From JBBDXI01 sp040902425 (lineage in GTDB: Bacteria > Planctomycetota > Phycisphaerae > Phycisphaerales > UBA1924), in contig JBBDXI010000116.1 in assembly GCA_040902425.1 (NCBI GenBank), positions 1 to 58,228 of the forward strand: a stretch of 58,228 nt of DNA, given 5' to 3'. A program made the position numbers and the translations under genes. How positions within the stretch are numbered: the stretch's first letter is position 1; each line of letters opens with the position of its first letter. Below the pieces are notes generated by a model, which saw only the letters and a program-made list of their open reading frames with translations, was not told where the DNA came from and did not search any database. Below are positions 8,949 to 16,481 of this stretch, piece after piece.

Positions 8949-8990
8949 CTTCCCGCGGAGCGGCCGGGCGCTGCCCTCTCCATCGCACCC

Positions 8991-9033
8991 CCGCACTGCT
9001 GCGCGGCGAAGACGCCGCGAGCAGTGGCACCCG
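8991..9033. repeat. REP-like bulged hairpin, copy A
   Basis: This 43-base element lies between tRNA-Gln and glmU. Outer arms CACTGCT/AGCAGTG and inner arms CGCGGCG/CGCCGCG pair perfectly, apart from one bulged G, around an AAGA loop. An inverted copy with 41 of 43 bases identical occurs inside ftsK at 40478-40520, so this is a dispersed repeat, not a chance hairpin. Confidence 0.8.
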
Positions 9034-9055
9034 ATCGCTCGACGCGCCCGCGTTG

Positions 9056-9901
9056 ATGCCCCCCGCCCCCTCCAATCTTCCCCCCGGCCCCCCGCCCGCG
9101 GCGATCATCCTCGCCGCCGGGAAGGGCACGCGCATGAGGGGCGACCTGCCGAAAGTCGTTCACGAGGTCGGCGGCCGCCCGATGGTCTGCGCGGTCGCCG
9201 ACGCCTGCCTGGGCGCCGGGTGCCACCCGATCATCGCCGTGGTGGGCTACAAGCACGAGATGGTGCGGCAGGCCCTGCGGGCCTACCCCACGGTGCAGTT
9301 CGCGCTCCAGGACCAGCAGCTGGGCACCGGGCACGCCGTGCTGTGCGCCCAGGCGGAGCTGGCCCGGGCCATCGCCGGCGGCCTGCCGTGCGACGACCTC
9401 GTCGTGCTCGCGGGCGATGGACCGCTGATCCGGCCGGCCACGCTCCGCACGCTCATCGACCGCCACCGCGCCGGCGGCGCCAGCGCGACGCTGGCCACGT
9501 CCGTGATCGACGACCCCGCGGGGTACGGGCGGATCGTGCGCGACGCCGCCGGCGCCTTCACCGCGATCGTCGAGCACAAGAACGCCACCCCCGAGCAGCG
9601 CTCCATCCGCGAGATCAACCCCAGCTACTACTGCTTCCGGCGGCACGAGCTCTTCGACGTCCTCCACGCCGTCGAGAAGAACCCGGCCAGCGGCGAGTAC
9701 TACCTCACGGATGTCCTCTCGCTCCTGCTCCGGCACGGCAAGCGGGTCGAGGTCATCCCCGCCGTCCCGCCGGAGGATGTCCTCTCCATCAACACGCCCG
9801 AGGACCTGGCTGTTGTGGACCGGATCTATCGCCAGAGAGCCGGCGGTGGCCCGGGCGTCCCGCCTGTGGCCCGCCCCCAGCCCGCGGAGACCGCCCGGTG
9901 A
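9056..9901 (+). CDS. glmU: GlmU-like UDP-N-acetylglucosamine pyrophosphorylase, single-domain
   Basis: It is predicted to join GlcNAc-1-phosphate and UTP into UDP-GlcNAc, the entry to peptidoglycan and surface-glycan synthesis. The Rossmann-type nucleotidyltransferase motif LAAGKGTRM is at about residue 20, followed by LPKVVHEVGGRPM, QQLGTGHAV and LAGDGPL, all as in the GlmU N-terminal half. The protein has only 281 residues against about 450 for full GlmU: the left-handed beta-helix acetyltransferase domain is absent, so glucosamine-1-P acetylation must be done elsewhere. The start is ATG 9056; the frame is open further upstream but crosses the tRNA. Its stop overlaps the prs GTG by four bases (GTGA). 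The last 20 residues are encoded partly by a hairpin repeat (9851-9868). Confidence 0.87.
   Translation: MPPAPSNLPPGPPPAAIILAAGKGTRMRGDLPKVVHEVGGRPMVCAVADACLGAGCHPIIAVVGYKHEMVRQALRAYPTVQFALQDQQLGTGHAVLCAQAELARAIAGGLPCDDLVVLAGDGPLIRPATLRTLIDRHRAGGASATLATSVIDDPAGYGRIVRDAAGAFTAIVEHKNATPEQRSIREINPSYYCFRRHELFDVLHAVEKNPASGEYYLTDVLSLLLRHGKRVEVIPAVPPEDVLSINTPEDLAVVDRIYRQRAGGGPGVPPVARPQPAETAR
9851..9868. repeat. Dispersed hairpin repeat, copy 3 of 3 (3' end of glmU)
   Basis: CCGGGCGTCCCGCCTGTG shares 17 of 18 bases with 8661-8678. It is translated as PGVPPV in the disordered tail of the GlmU-like protein. Confidence 0.6.
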
Positions 9902-10881
9902 GCAACAGCGACGCCAACACGCTCAAGGTCTTCGCCGGGCGGTCCTCCATCGACCTCAGCCAGCGGATCTGCGACTACCTCGACATGCCCCTGGGCCAGG
10001 CCCGCACCTACGTCTTCCCCGACGGCGAGCTGCTGGTGAAGCTGGAGGAGGATGTCCGCGGGCGCGACTGCTACGTGGTGCTCTCGACCTGCCAGCCGGT
10101 CAACGAGAACATCATGGAGCTGCTGATCTTCCTGGACTGCCTCCGCCGGGCCAGCGCCGACCGCGTCACCGTCGTGACCCCGTATTTCGGCTACGCCCGC
10201 CAGGACCGCAAGGATGAGGGGCGCGTCCCCATCACGGCCAAGCTGGTGGCCAACCTCATCACCGCCGCCCACGCCGACCGGCTGCTTGCGCTCGACCTCC
10301 ACGCCGCGCAGATCCAGGGGTTCTTCGACCTGCCGGTGGATCACCTCTCCGCCACCCCCGTCTTCTACAACTACTTCAAGAGCATCCGGGAGGAACTGGG
10401 CGAGCTCTGCCTGGTGAGCCCCGACGTGGGCAACGTCAAGGTCGCCGAGGGCTTCGCCAATATGCTCGGGGGCGACCTGGCCATCATCAACAAGCGCCGG
10501 CTCACCGGCTCCACCGTCACCACCGGCAACCTCATCGGCGACGTCAGGGGCAAGTCGGTCATCATGTTCGACGACATGATCACCACGGCCGGGACGGTCT
10601 GCGAGGCGGCACGGCTGGTGATGGACAAGGGGGCCCGGCGCGTCATCGCCGCGGCCACGCACGCGGTCATGGCGGGGGTCGCCATCCAGCGCCTCAGCGA
10701 GGCGCCGATCGACCGCGTGGTCGTGACCAACACGATCCCCGCCGACCAGCGGCTCGACGGCCTCCGCGACAAGCTGGTCGAGCTGTGCGTGGGTCCCCTC
10801 ATCGGGGAGGCCATTCACCGCATCCACCACAACCTCTCCGTGAGCGCCCTCTTTAAGGGCACCGCCGGCCCCAAGCGCTGA
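9898..10881 (+). CDS. prs: Ribose-phosphate pyrophosphokinase
   Basis: It makes phosphoribosyl pyrophosphate from ribose-5-phosphate and ATP in the cytoplasm, for nucleotide, His and Trp synthesis. The 327-residue length fits the family. Visible motifs: FPDGELLVKLEEDVRG, PYFGYARQDRKDEGR (the ATP-binding region), LDLHAAQIQGFF, and the PRPP loop VIMFDDMITTAGT near residue 222. The start is GTG 9898, overlapping the glmU stop as GTGA, which points to translational coupling. The glmU-prs-rplY-pth order is a familiar bacterial arrangement. Confidence 0.95.
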   Translation: MSNSDANTLKVFAGRSSIDLSQRICDYLDMPLGQARTYVFPDGELLVKLEEDVRGRDCYVVLSTCQPVNENIMELLIFLDCLRRASADRVTVVTPYFGYARQDRKDEGRVPITAKLVANLITAAHADRLLALDLHAAQIQGFFDLPVDHLSATPVFYNYFKSIREELGELCLVSPDVGNVKVAEGFANMLGGDLAIINKRRLTGSTVTTGNLIGDVRGKSVIMFDDMITTAGTVCEAARLVMDKGARRVIAAATHAVMAGVAIQRLSEAPIDRVVVTNTIPADQRLDGLRDKLVELCVGPLIGEAIHRIHHNLSVSALFKGTAGPKR

Positions 10882-10942
10882 CTCCGTTCACTCCCGACAT
10901 CCGCCACCCCCCAGCCGACATCCGACATCAAGGAACTCCGCC

Positions 10943-11752
10943 ATGCACGAGCAATCCCCCATCCTCACCGCCAAGCCCCGCCCCCGCGTGGGCTCCCGCT
11001 ACTCGGCCCGCATCCGCGAGGCCGGCGGCCTGCCGGCCATCGTCTACGGGCGGGGCCAGGACCCCACCCCGGTCTCGCTGGAGGCCCGCAGCGCCCTGGG
11101 CCACATCGGCAGGGGCGAGAAGGTCTTCCGCCTCCAGCTCGACGGCGCCGGCGACGCCCAGACCGTCCTGCTGAAGGAAATCCAGTTCGACTACACCGGC
11201 AACCGCATCGTCCACGCCGATTTCGCCCGGGTGTCGCTCACCGACCGCGTGACGGTCCGCGTCCCGGTGCACCTCATCGGCGAGGCCAAGGGCCTGAAGA
11301 CCGCCGGCGCGATCCTCATGCACCCCACCGGCGAGCTGGAGGTCGAGTGCACGGTGGCGGACATCCCCGAGTTCGTCGAGGTCAACATCGCCGAGCTGGA
11401 TGTGGACAACGCCATCCACGCCGTTGACGTGAAGCTCCCCAAGGACTCGATGAAGCTCAAGACCGATCCCGACGCGATGGTCGCCCAGATCGTGATCCAG
11501 AAGGAGGAGGTCGTCGTCGCCCCCACCGCCGAGGCCGGGGCCGTCGAGGCCGGCGCTGCCGAGCCCGAGGTCATCACCGCCAAGAAGAAGGAGGGCGAGG
11601 AGGGCGCCGAGGGCGCGGCCGCCAAGCCCGGCGCTGCCCCCGCGAAGGGCGCTGCGCCCGCCAAGGGCGCTGCGCCTGCCAAGGGTGCCGCCCCGGCGAA
11701 GGGCGCTGCGCCCGCCGCCGGCGCCAAGCCCGCCGGGGACAAGAAGAAATAG
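10943..11752 (+). CDS. rplY: 50S ribosomal protein L25/Ctc, long form
   Basis: It binds 5S rRNA in the large ribosomal subunit. The N-terminal L25 domain (GSRYSARIREAGGLPAIVYG) is followed by the TL5/Ctc-type C-terminal beta domain (VPVHLIGEAKGLK, LEVECTVADIPEFVEV) to about residue 190. The tail after that is low-complexity, Ala/Glu/Lys-rich, and includes four PAKGAA units encoded by an 18-base tandem repeat (about 11638-11710). The total of 269 residues is longer than usual for the Ctc type because of this basic tail. The start ATG at 10943 is preceded by AAGGA at a good distance. prs lies 61 bases upstream and pth 75 bases downstream. Confidence 0.93.
   Translation: MHEQSPILTAKPRPRVGSRYSARIREAGGLPAIVYGRGQDPTPVSLEARSALGHIGRGEKVFRLQLDGAGDAQTVLLKEIQFDYTGNRIVHADFARVSLTDRVTVRVPVHLIGEAKGLKTAGAILMHPTGELEVECTVADIPEFVEVNIAELDVDNAIHAVDVKLPKDSMKLKTDPDAMVAQIVIQKEEVVVAPTAEAGAVEAGAAEPEVITAKKKEGEEGAEGAAAKPGAAPAKGAAPAKGAAPAKGAAPAKGAAPAAGAKPAGDKKK
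11638..11710 (+). repeat. 18-base tandem repeat coding for PAKGAA units
   Basis: About four imperfect copies of CCCGCCAAGGGCGCTGCG inside the 3' part of rplY. They encode a basic Ala-rich tail and are likely to vary in number between strains. Confidence 0.7.
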
Positions 11753-11769
11753 GACAGCCCAGTGGGTGG

Positions 11770-11799
11770 CATGGGCAGGCCGCTTTGGGCTTGCCCGTG
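11770..11799. repeat. Intergenic inverted repeat between rplY and pth
   Basis: CATGGGCA and TGCCCGTG form an 8-bp stem (one G-U pair) around 14 bases. It lies 17 bases after the rplY stop. There is no T-run, so it may be an attenuating or processing hairpin instead of a classical terminator. Confidence 0.4.
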
Positions 11800-11827
11800 C
11801 TCCCCCGGCCCCCCGAACCAGGAACCC

Positions 11828-12457
11828 ATGAAAGTGCTCGTCGGACTCGGCAACCCCGGACGCGAATACGAGAGGACCCGCCACAACGCGGGGTTCATGG
11901 TCATCGACCGCCTCCTCCAGCGCCACGCGCCGGGGGCGGCGGCCCGGGCCCGCTTCAACGCCGCGGTCGTCGAGGCCCCCGTCGGCGGCCAGCCCACCCT
12001 CCTGGTCAAGCCGACGACCTACATGAACCGCTCCGGGCAGTCCGTCGCCGAGGTCGTCAACTTCTACAAGCTCTCGCTCACGACGGACGTGCTGGTCCTG
12101 GTGGACGAGGTCTATTTGCCCTGCGGGACGCTCCGGCTGCGTCCCGGGGGCGGCTCGGCGGGCCACAACGGCCTGACCGACATCCAGCGGGCGCTGGGGT
12201 CCGACGACTACCCGCGCCTGCGGATCGGCGTGGGGCCCAAGCCCGAGTTCTTCGAACAGTCCGACTATGTCCTGGGCCGCTTCACGGACGAGGAGTGGGC
12301 CAGGGTGGCCCCGGTGATCGACAAGGCCGCCGACGCCGCCGAAGTCTTCCTGAGCGGCGGCCTCAACGCCGCGATGAACAGGTTCAACGCCCCCGACACG
12401 CCCCCGCGTCCCAAGCCCCCGCGCCCCGAAACCCCGCAATCAGACACTCAAACCTGA
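11828..12457 (+). CDS. pth: Peptidyl-tRNA hydrolase
   Basis: It recycles peptidyl-tRNA dropped from stalled ribosomes. Motifs: LVGLGNPGREYERTRHNAGF, with the catalytic His of RHNAGF; KPTTYMNRSG; and VDEVYLPCG...GGSAGHNGL, where the Asp of VDE matches the catalytic Asp of E. coli Pth. The 209 residues include a Pro-rich tail of about 20 (PPRPKPPRPETPQ). ATG 11828 was chosen because it begins the conserved MKVLVGLGNPG; the frame is open back to 11762 but that part is not conserved-looking. Confidence 0.94.
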   Translation: MKVLVGLGNPGREYERTRHNAGFMVIDRLLQRHAPGAAARARFNAAVVEAPVGGQPTLLVKPTTYMNRSGQSVAEVVNFYKLSLTTDVLVLVDEVYLPCGTLRLRPGGGSAGHNGLTDIQRALGSDDYPRLRIGVGPKPEFFEQSDYVLGRFTDEEWARVAPVIDKAADAAEVFLSGGLNAAMNRFNAPDTPPRPKPPRPETPQSDTQT

Positions 12458-12530
12458 ACTCCATTCGCGCTTTGCGCTTTCGCTTTGCGCTTTCGAACCA
12501 CGAGCCCAAACGAAGAAGGAAAACCGCCCC

Positions 12531-12992
12531 ATGCCCCCGACCAGAACGTACACCTACGAAGCCATGTTCCTCATCGGCCAGGCCGCGGCCGCGGACCTCG
12601 CCTCCGCCGTCGAGCACATCAAGGAGGTCCTCTCCCGCGCCCACGCGGAGGTGATCGCGATGAGCAAGTGGGACGAGCGGCGGCTGGCCTACGAGATCAA
12701 GAAGCAGAAGCGCGGCCTGTACATCCTGACGTACTTCACGGCCCCCAACACGAGCCTCAAGCAGATCGAGCGCGACTGCAACCTGTCGGAGAAGGTGCTG
12801 CGGGTGCTGATCCTGCGGGCGGACCACTACACGATGGACGAGATGCAGGCCAAGGACGGTCGCGAGGCGCTCGACACCGAGGCGAAGATGCGGGCCAGCC
12901 GGCCGGCCGACGCCCCCCTCCCCCGCGAGCAGGCCCACGAGACGGTGCCGCCGGCGGCGGAGGCGGAGACGGGCGAGGAGATGGAGGAGTGA
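12531..12992 (+). CDS. rpsF: 30S ribosomal protein S6
   Basis: It binds the 16S rRNA central domain together with S18. The motif TYEAMFLIGQ opens the ferredoxin-like fold, then KWDERRLAYEIKKQKRGLYILTYF and EKVLRVLILR. The core is about 100 residues; an acidic tail of about 45 (ending EAETGEEMEE) extends it to 153. The upstream gap holds a short tandem repeat of GCGCTTT/CGCTTT (about 12465-12495), and AAGGA lies 11 bases before the ATG. rpsF is usually followed by ssb, as here; rpsR is not between them. Confidence 0.93.
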   Translation: MPPTRTYTYEAMFLIGQAAAADLASAVEHIKEVLSRAHAEVIAMSKWDERRLAYEIKKQKRGLYILTYFTAPNTSLKQIERDCNLSEKVLRVLILRADHYTMDEMQAKDGREALDTEAKMRASRPADAPLPREQAHETVPPAAEAETGEEMEE

Positions 12993-12999
12993 ACGCAGG

Positions 13000-13019
13000 C
13001 CGGGCCATCCACGGCCCGG
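13000..13019 (+). terminator. Hairpin just after rpsF
   Basis: CCGGGCC and GGCCCGG pair around a six-base loop, starting eight bases after the rpsF stop. A second smaller stem (GGTC/GGACC) follows. There is no T-tract, so it may end or slow transcription only in part. Confidence 0.35.
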
Positions 13020-13130
13020 GGTCATCCTGGGACCCCCCGCGCAGGCCCCGGGGGTTACGGCTCTCCACCGCCCATCCACAGGCAATCCACCGCCCCCCTG
13101 TGGCCGCTGGCGGGGCCCTTCCGACCCCGC

Positions 13131-13136
13131 TATTCT
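13131..13136 (+). promoter_or_regulatory. -10 element of ssb
   Basis: TATTCT lies 38 bases before the ssb ATG. A GAGGAG Shine-Dalgarno is at 13163-13168. The -35 is not clear. It suggests ssb has its own promoter after the rpsF hairpin. Confidence 0.35.
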
Positions 13137-13174
13137 CAATCCAAACGTAACCCCAACCGAACGAGGAGACCCCG

Positions 13175-13663
13175 ATGGCCGGCAGCTTCAACAAGGTCGT
13201 GCTGATGGGCAACCTGACGCGGGATGTCGAGGTCCGCCACACCGCGAACAACCTGGCGATCGCCAAGTTCGGCCTCGCCTGCAACCGCCGGTGGAAGACG
13301 GCCGAGGGCGAGCAGCGGGACGAGGCCATGTTCATCGACTGCGAGGCCTTCGGGAAGACGGCGGAGTTCGTCAGCCAGTTCTTCAGCAAGGGCCGGCCCA
13401 TCCTCATCGAGGGCCGCCTGAAGCTCGACCAGTGGGAGGACAAGGAGACCAAGGCCAAGCGCTCCAAGCACCTGGTCGTGGTCGAGAGCTTCCACTTCGT
13501 GGACAGCAAGCCCGGCGGCGGTGGTGGTGGCGGCGGCGGGGGCAACGGCGGCGAGGACTCCGCGCCCTCCCGGGCCCCCGCGGCGGCGGGCGCCCGCTCG
13601 GCCCCGGCGCCTCAGGAATGGGGGGGCAAGGGCCCGATGGGCGAGGACGACATCCCGTTCTGA
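13175..13663 (+). CDS. ssb: Single-stranded DNA-binding protein
   Basis: It coats single-stranded DNA in replication, recombination and repair. The OB fold runs from residue 1 to about 112: FNKVVLMGNLTRDVEVR, FGLACNRRW, EAMFIDCEAFGKTAEFV, GRPILIEGRLKLDQWED. A Gly-rich linker with ten consecutive glycines follows. The protein ends with the acidic tip DDIPF, which recruits partner proteins. Its 162 residues are normal. The start is supported by GAGGAG ahead of the ATG. Confidence 0.96.
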   Translation: MAGSFNKVVLMGNLTRDVEVRHTANNLAIAKFGLACNRRWKTAEGEQRDEAMFIDCEAFGKTAEFVSQFFSKGRPILIEGRLKLDQWEDKETKAKRSKHLVVVESFHFVDSKPGGGGGGGGGGNGGEDSAPSRAPAAAGARSAPAPQEWGGKGPMGEDDIPF

Positions 13664-13701
13664 CAGCAGGGCGGCCGCCAACTGCATGAGGTCCGCGCCG
13701 C

Positions 13702-14025
13702 GTGGATGTACTCGTCCGCATCAAACGGCTGGTGCTCCGCGGCGCGGTGCGATTCACCGACAAGGCCAGGGATGAGATGGACCTCGACGGCCTCACCGCC
13801 GAGGAGGTCCTCGAGTCGGTCATCAACGCCCCGGCGATCCTCAAGACGCTACGATCAACCAGCCCGCTCAGGCGGTACGCCGGGGAGAGGCTCTATGTCA
13901 TCAAAGGCCGCACGTACGACGGGACGGTCATCTACACCAAGGGCGCCATCCACCGAGAAGCGGGGAGCGAGACGTTCTACATCTTCATCTCCTCGAAACT
14001 CGCGGCCGAGGACGGGCGCGGCTGA
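13702..14025 (+). CDS. DUF4258-like small protein, possible toxin partner
   Basis: A 107-residue protein starting at GTG 13702. The part VRFTDKARDEMDLDGLTAEEVLESVINA recalls the (HA/RF)..HA..RM.....s..ev...l pattern of DUF4258 proteins, and RLYVIKGRTYDGTVIYTKG fits the strand that follows. Members of this group are often encoded just before a YgiT-type zinc-finger gene in toxin-antitoxin-like pairs, as here. No catalytic residues are established, so toxicity is inferred from the arrangement only. The neighbouring ssb stop is 38 bases upstream. Confidence 0.6.
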   Translation: MDVLVRIKRLVLRGAVRFTDKARDEMDLDGLTAEEVLESVINAPAILKTLRSTSPLRRYAGERLYVIKGRTYDGTVIYTKGAIHREAGSETFYIFISSKLAAEDGRG

Positions 14026-14197
14026 CTCACCGCCCCGGCTTCGTTCCTGCGCCGCCTGCGGCAAGAGGGGGCTGGTGCGTCGAAGGGTCACCGTGGAGCG
14101 CCGCGACGGCCGCCGCATCGAGGTCATGGCGGATGTCTGCCCGGACTGCGGCGAGCGCTACTTCGATCTTGAGGCCATGCGGCGGCTGGCCGCGTGA
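13895..14197 (+). CDS. YgiT-type zinc-finger protein (start unclear)
   Basis: The convincing part runs from about 14042: SCAACGKRGLV, then VMADVCPDCGERYFDLEAMRRL. The two CxxC pairs and the GERYFD motif are those of the zinc-binding N-terminus of YgiT/MqsA-type antitoxins. Between the upstream stop and the first Cys pair there is no ATG, GTG, TTG or CTG in frame; the nearest in-frame start is ATG 13895, which overlaps the DUF4258-like gene by 131 bases and would add about 50 unlikely residues. So either that long overlap is used, or the zinc finger is reached by a frameshift near the DUF4258 stop at 14023. No HTH domain follows the zinc finger. Confidence 0.45.
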   Translation: MSSKAARTTGRSSTPRAPSTEKRGARRSTSSSPRNSRPRTGAADSPPRLRSCAACGKRGLVRRRVTVERRDGRRIEVMADVCPDCGERYFDLEAMRRLAA

Positions 14198-14276
14198 GGG
14201 CGGTGGGCCCGTGGGCGCCGTTCGCCGGCGCCGCCGCCCCGCCACCGGAAGACCGACCGGGTGAGCCGCCGGGGGC

Positions 14277-15494
14277 CTACGCCGCCAGCGAGCGGATGTA
14301 GGTGTCCAGCTCGCGGCTGAGGGCATCCTGGGGGTCGTGGAGGCCCAGGGCCTCCAGCACTGCGCCGGCGTCGGTCTGGGCGGGGGAGAAGGCGTGGGAG
14401 AGGAGGCGCCGGCCGCGGGCGTCGGTGAGGTAGGCCAGGGCCTGTCCGGCGGCGGGGCACTCGATCTCGACGCGGTGGCCGGCGACGGTGAAGCTCTCGG
14501 GGGCGGTGCGGGTCTCGCGGCGGAGCTGGGCGATCATGGTCTGGTCCATGACCTCGACGAGCTGGCGCTGGGCCCGCTCGGCGATGGCGCCGATGTCGCC
14601 GGCGAGCCAGGCGATGTCGCGGAAGACGACCATCATGGCGGCATGCTCGGCGACGGCCCGGCCCACGGCCTCCTTCACGGCCTCGGCGCCGACGCCCAGG
14701 AGCTTCACGGCGGGGGGCGCCAGCGGCTGCTCCAGGGGGTCGGCGGCGCCCTCATCGAGGCGGAGGTTGCCGATGCAGTAAGCGAGGCGGTGCAACTGGT
14801 GCACGGGCTCGCGGACGGGGCGGGCCGAGGGCTCGCTGTGGTGCCTCGCGATGGGCTTGGCCAGGAGCTCGGGCAGCTTCCAGCGCTGGGCCATGGCCGC
14901 GACGACGTCGACGTGCGTGTAGGGGAGCGTGCGGAACTCGGCCTGGTACTGGGCGGCGGGGGAGGGCTCGGCCTCGAGGACCCGGTCGGCGGGGGGGCCG
15001 AGCCAGTCGGCGAGCAGGGGGACGCCGGCGTCGAGCATCAGGCCGATGACGAAGGCCTCGGAGACGTGGGCGGGGTCCACCGCGCGGGCCAGCTCGCTCA
15101 CGAGGCAGGCGCGCAGGAGCGACTCGCCCCAGATGCGCCGCGAGAGGCCGCGGGTGGTCCCGCCAGTGGCCGATCGGCTGAGGCAGAACCCCAGGGAGAC
15201 GGCCTTGAGGCGCTCGACGCCCAGGAGGACGCAGGCGCGCTCGATGGTGGTGACGGGCTGGCGCTGGGCGAAGTAGGCGGAGTTGGCCATCCGCAGGAGC
15301 CGGCCGGCGAGGGAGACATCGGAGCGGACGGTGTCGGCGTAGTCGCGCATCGCGGCGTCGGGGTCCGCCGTCAGGTTGACGAGGCGCACGGCGACCTCCG
15401 GCTGCGTGGCGACGCCGGCGCTGTCGAGCCGGCGCTCGAGGTACTCGAGCAGCGAGGTCACTTCGGCGGCGCTGAGGGAGCTTCGTGGTTTCAT
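14277..15494 (-). CDS. HDOD domain protein
   Basis: HDOD proteins (PF08668) resemble HD-type phosphohydrolases that have lost the metal site and act in signalling. Here the domain runs from about residue 25 to 250: VRLVNLTADPDAAMRDYADTVRSDVSLAGRLLRMANSA is spread over its first third, then TTIERACVLLGVERLKAVSLG, the region LLRACLVSELAR, and ARHH. The C-terminal 120 residues are a helical bundle and a short beta piece (GHRVEIECP) of unknown type. It is divergent from nothing close: pdxH lies upstream on the same strand, 114 bases away. Partners cannot be named. Confidence 0.85.
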   Translation of the reverse strand: MKPRSSLSAAEVTSLLEYLERRLDSAGVATQPEVAVRLVNLTADPDAAMRDYADTVRSDVSLAGRLLRMANSAYFAQRQPVTTIERACVLLGVERLKAVSLGFCLSRSATGGTTRGLSRRIWGESLLRACLVSELARAVDPAHVSEAFVIGLMLDAGVPLLADWLGPPADRVLEAEPSPAAQYQAEFRTLPYTHVDVVAAMAQRWKLPELLAKPIARHHSEPSARPVREPVHQLHRLAYCIGNLRLDEGAADPLEQPLAPPAVKLLGVGAEAVKEAVGRAVAEHAAMMVVFRDIAWLAGDIGAIAERAQRQLVEVMDQTMIAQLRRETRTAPESFTVAGHRVEIECPAAGQALAYLTDARGRRLLSHAFSPAQTDAGAVLEALGLHDPQDALSRELDTYIRSLAA

Positions 15495-15608
15495 GGCGCG
15501 GGCGGGGCGCGGGCGGCGCGGACGGGGCGTCGCGGCCGGGCGGCCCTCTTAGATCGGCGGCTCCGGATAACGGGTTTACACCGGGCGGCGGGGCGCGCGT
15601 CCGAGAAC

Positions 15609-16328
15609 TCAGGGCTGCAGGCGGACGGCGGACCACGGGCCGGGCGCAGGGCCCGGGGCCCGCTCCCAGAGGCCCCGGTCGTGGATGCGGCCCCGCCCGG
15701 AGACCCACAGCTCGACGCGCTGCGCGAGGATGCGGTACCCGCCCCAGTGCGCCGGGCGGGGGATGGCGACCGGTTCGCCCGGCGCGGGCAGACGCAGGGG
15801 GCTGATGCCGAAGCGCTGCATGGCCGCGGCCACCCGCGCGTGCAGTTCGCGCCGGGAGCCAATGGGGCGGCTCTGCTCGCTGCTCCAGGCGCCGATGCGG
15901 CTCTCCCACGGGCGGGTGGCGAAGTAGGCGTCGCTCTCGGCCTCGCTGACCCTGGCGACGGGCCCCTCGATGCGCACCTGCCGGTCGAGGGCATCCCAGT
16001 GGAACAGGACGGCGGCCACGGGGTTGGCGGCCAGGGCGCGGCCCTTGGCGCTGTCGTAGTTGGTGAAGAAGGTGAGCGACCCCTCGCGCTCGTCGATCGA
16101 CTTGCAGAGGACAATGCGGGCGCTGGGGCGGCCGTCGGGCTCCACGGTGGCGAGGGCCATGGAGTTGGGGTTGGGCTGGGCGCGCCGGGCGAGGGCCTCG
16201 GCGTACCAGGCTGCGAAGAGGGGGAAGGGGTCCGGGGGGAGGGGCTCTGGGAGTTGCTCGCTGCGCGTGGGGGGGGCCTCGGCCTGGTCGAAGCTGCCGC
16301 TCTGGGGCTCTGGGGCTGCGGGGGGCAT
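15609..16328 (-). CDS. pdxH: Pyridoxamine 5'-phosphate oxidase
   Basis: This FMN enzyme oxidises pyridoxine/pyridoxamine 5'-phosphate to the cofactor pyridoxal 5'-phosphate. Motifs: PNSMALATVEPDGRPSARIVLCKSID, FFTNYDSAKGRALAANP, AVLFHWDALDRQVRIEG, and the C-terminal dimerisation domain YRILAQRVELWVSGRGRIHDR...W (the usual W.g...RlHdR pattern). The 239 residues fit the family. It reads away from dnaB; the 153 bases between their starts hold no gene. Confidence 0.94.
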   Translation of the reverse strand: MPPAAPEPQSGSFDQAEAPPTRSEQLPEPLPPDPFPLFAAWYAEALARRAQPNPNSMALATVEPDGRPSARIVLCKSIDEREGSLTFFTNYDSAKGRALAANPVAAVLFHWDALDRQVRIEGPVARVSEAESDAYFATRPWESRIGAWSSEQSRPIGSRRELHARVAAAMQRFGISPLRLPAPGEPVAIPRPAHWGGYRILAQRVELWVSGRGRIHDRGLWERAPGPAPGPWSAVRLQP

Positions 16329-16481
16329 TAGCGGAACGGTATGGGCAGCCCGGGGGTGCGGCCGGCGGCACGATGGGTGGGACGGCGGCCCGTGGTAAGC
16401 TGTCGGTTGCGGTGGACTGCGCGGCTGTGCGGAACCTCTCGGTATACGGACGGATGATCCCAGCCCCGCAAGGATGCGTTC

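Noticed and set aside
8816..9055. N-terminal extension of the GlmU-like protein
   Set aside because: The extension would be translated from tRNA-Gln and the REP-like hairpin. The conserved protein begins after ATG 9056.
14337..16331. A 664-codon plus-strand frame across the HDOD and pdxH genes
   Set aside because: Gly/Ala/Glu/Val-only composition; both minus-strand genes beneath it have clear family motifs.
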